This document shows positions 63,679 to 64,000 of a stretch of 64,000 bases of DNA, piece by piece (within the stretch, counting starts at the first letter, position 1; each line of letters starts with the position of its first letter). This stretch comes from Wukongibacter sp050859025. GTDB lineage: Bacteria > Bacillota > Clostridia > Peptostreptococcales > Caminicellaceae. Position numbers and translations under genes: made by a program. Below the pieces are notes generated by a model, which did no database searches, had not been told where the DNA came from, and saw nothing but the letters and a program-made list of their open reading frames with translations. Where the stretch lies: contig NZ_CP138200.1 of NCBI RefSeq assembly GCF_050859025.1, forward strand, positions 2,604,001 to 2,668,000, read 5' to 3'.

Positions 63679-64000
63679 TTGGGAAAGAAAGGCAAATTGA
63701 TAACATTTTGTGGTATTGATGGAAGTGGAAAATCAACTCATATAAGCATGGTCTATAATTATTTAAAATCTATAAATAAGAAAGTAAAAACTACAACATT
63801 AGTTACAAGGAATAGTAAATTTTTTAGGATATTAGAGCCTGATTTAGACGTTTTTCCAAGGCAATTCAATTGTGACTTAATCGCCTTTCAAAGATATATG
63901 GCAATTGAGACTAAGCTTAAGCAAGAGCTTAAAGAATATGATGTAATATTGAATAATCGTTATTTATATACAGATTGGGCATATACTAGGGGATTTGATA
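63679..64000 (+). CDS. Thymidylate kinase-like P-loop kinase (cut by window end)
   Basis: The first 107 codons only; the frame is open to base 64000. TTG 63679 is the start, with AAGGG 8 bp upstream. The P-loop is FCGIDGSGKST, and NNRYLYTDWAY aligns with the DRY region of dTMP kinases but with Asn in place of Asp. It is a distant relative of the 35054-35740 protein and again follows a B12-type radical SAM gene with one gene between. Likely a small-molecule kinase of the pathway. Confidence 0.75.
   Translation, partial: MGKKGKLITFCGIDGSGKSTHISMVYNYLKSINKKVKTTTLVTRNSKFFRILEPDLDVFPRQFNCDLIAFQRYMAIETKLKQELKEYDVILNNRYLYTDWAYTRGFD

Overview
The window is AT-rich Gram-positive DNA from an endospore-forming member of the Clostridia. 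The evidence is strong AGGAGG-type ribosome sites, a large Firmicutes-type SRP RNA with an Alu domain, a GerAB germination permease, a YtrA-type GntR operon and an NrtR-type Nudix regulator. I cannot name the species from sequence alone.

Layout. 1-5.2 kb: tail of a DAHP synthase, a DUF362/ferredoxin protein and a heterodimeric ABC exporter. 5.5-11.9 kb: a decaying region with a HEAT-like protein, an IS1182-family element flanked by a duplicated terminator hairpin, a MerR regulator with a textbook 19-bp-spacer promoter, and the remains of a pepD peptidase, a phosphoesterase and a second gerAB. 11.9-25.4 kb: ordinary chromosome, with threonine synthase plus RidA, EcsC, GerAB-DUF421, SRP RNA, a lipoprotein, two hydrolases, a GntR-ABC operon, and nrtR-pncB behind a strong promoter and a candidate NrtR operator.

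25.6-64 kb is a large biosynthetic locus. Its first half (26.0-39.5 kb) encodes two radical SAM enzymes, a class I aminotransferase-fold protein whose Schiff-base lysine is arginine, a class III aminotransferase, a PanC-like ligase, an SDR, a B12-type radical SAM protein, a thymidylate-kinase-like P-loop protein, a beta-lactamase-fold serine hydrolase, a methyltransferase and an aldehyde dehydrogenase. Type III pantothenate kinase (coaX) follows. Its second half (41.5-64 kb) has a nucleotidyltransferase-like protein, an aminoacyl-tRNA-synthetase-like amino acid:carrier-protein ligase, a free carrier protein, two NRPSs, a stand-alone AMP ligase, a PP-loop ATPase, another B12-type radical SAM protein, a GNAT/FeeM-like acyltransferase and another thymidylate-kinase-like protein cut by the window end.

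The NRPS line reads C-A-PCP-C-A-PCP-C on the first protein and halfC-A-PCP-C-A(degenerate)-PCP-C39/BtrH-like on the second. My reading of the specificity pockets is Val, Asn and Cys, then a module that cannot activate its own substrate. There is no thioesterase; a cysteine-acyltransferase-like domain sits at the release end. The likely working model, which is inference, is that the synthetase-like ligase or the AMP ligase loads the free carrier protein as starter, the NRPSs extend it, and the C39-like domain releases it or transfers it to an amine, with rSAM, PP-loop and acyltransferase tailoring. PanC-like, class III aminotransferase and CoaX suggest local supply of pantothenate or a pantothenate-like amide.

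Two families of small palindromic elements with TA-type ends (104 bp, five full copies; 102 bp, three copies) lie between genes, mostly around the biosynthetic locus. A 19-bp motif recurs upstream of three transcription units.
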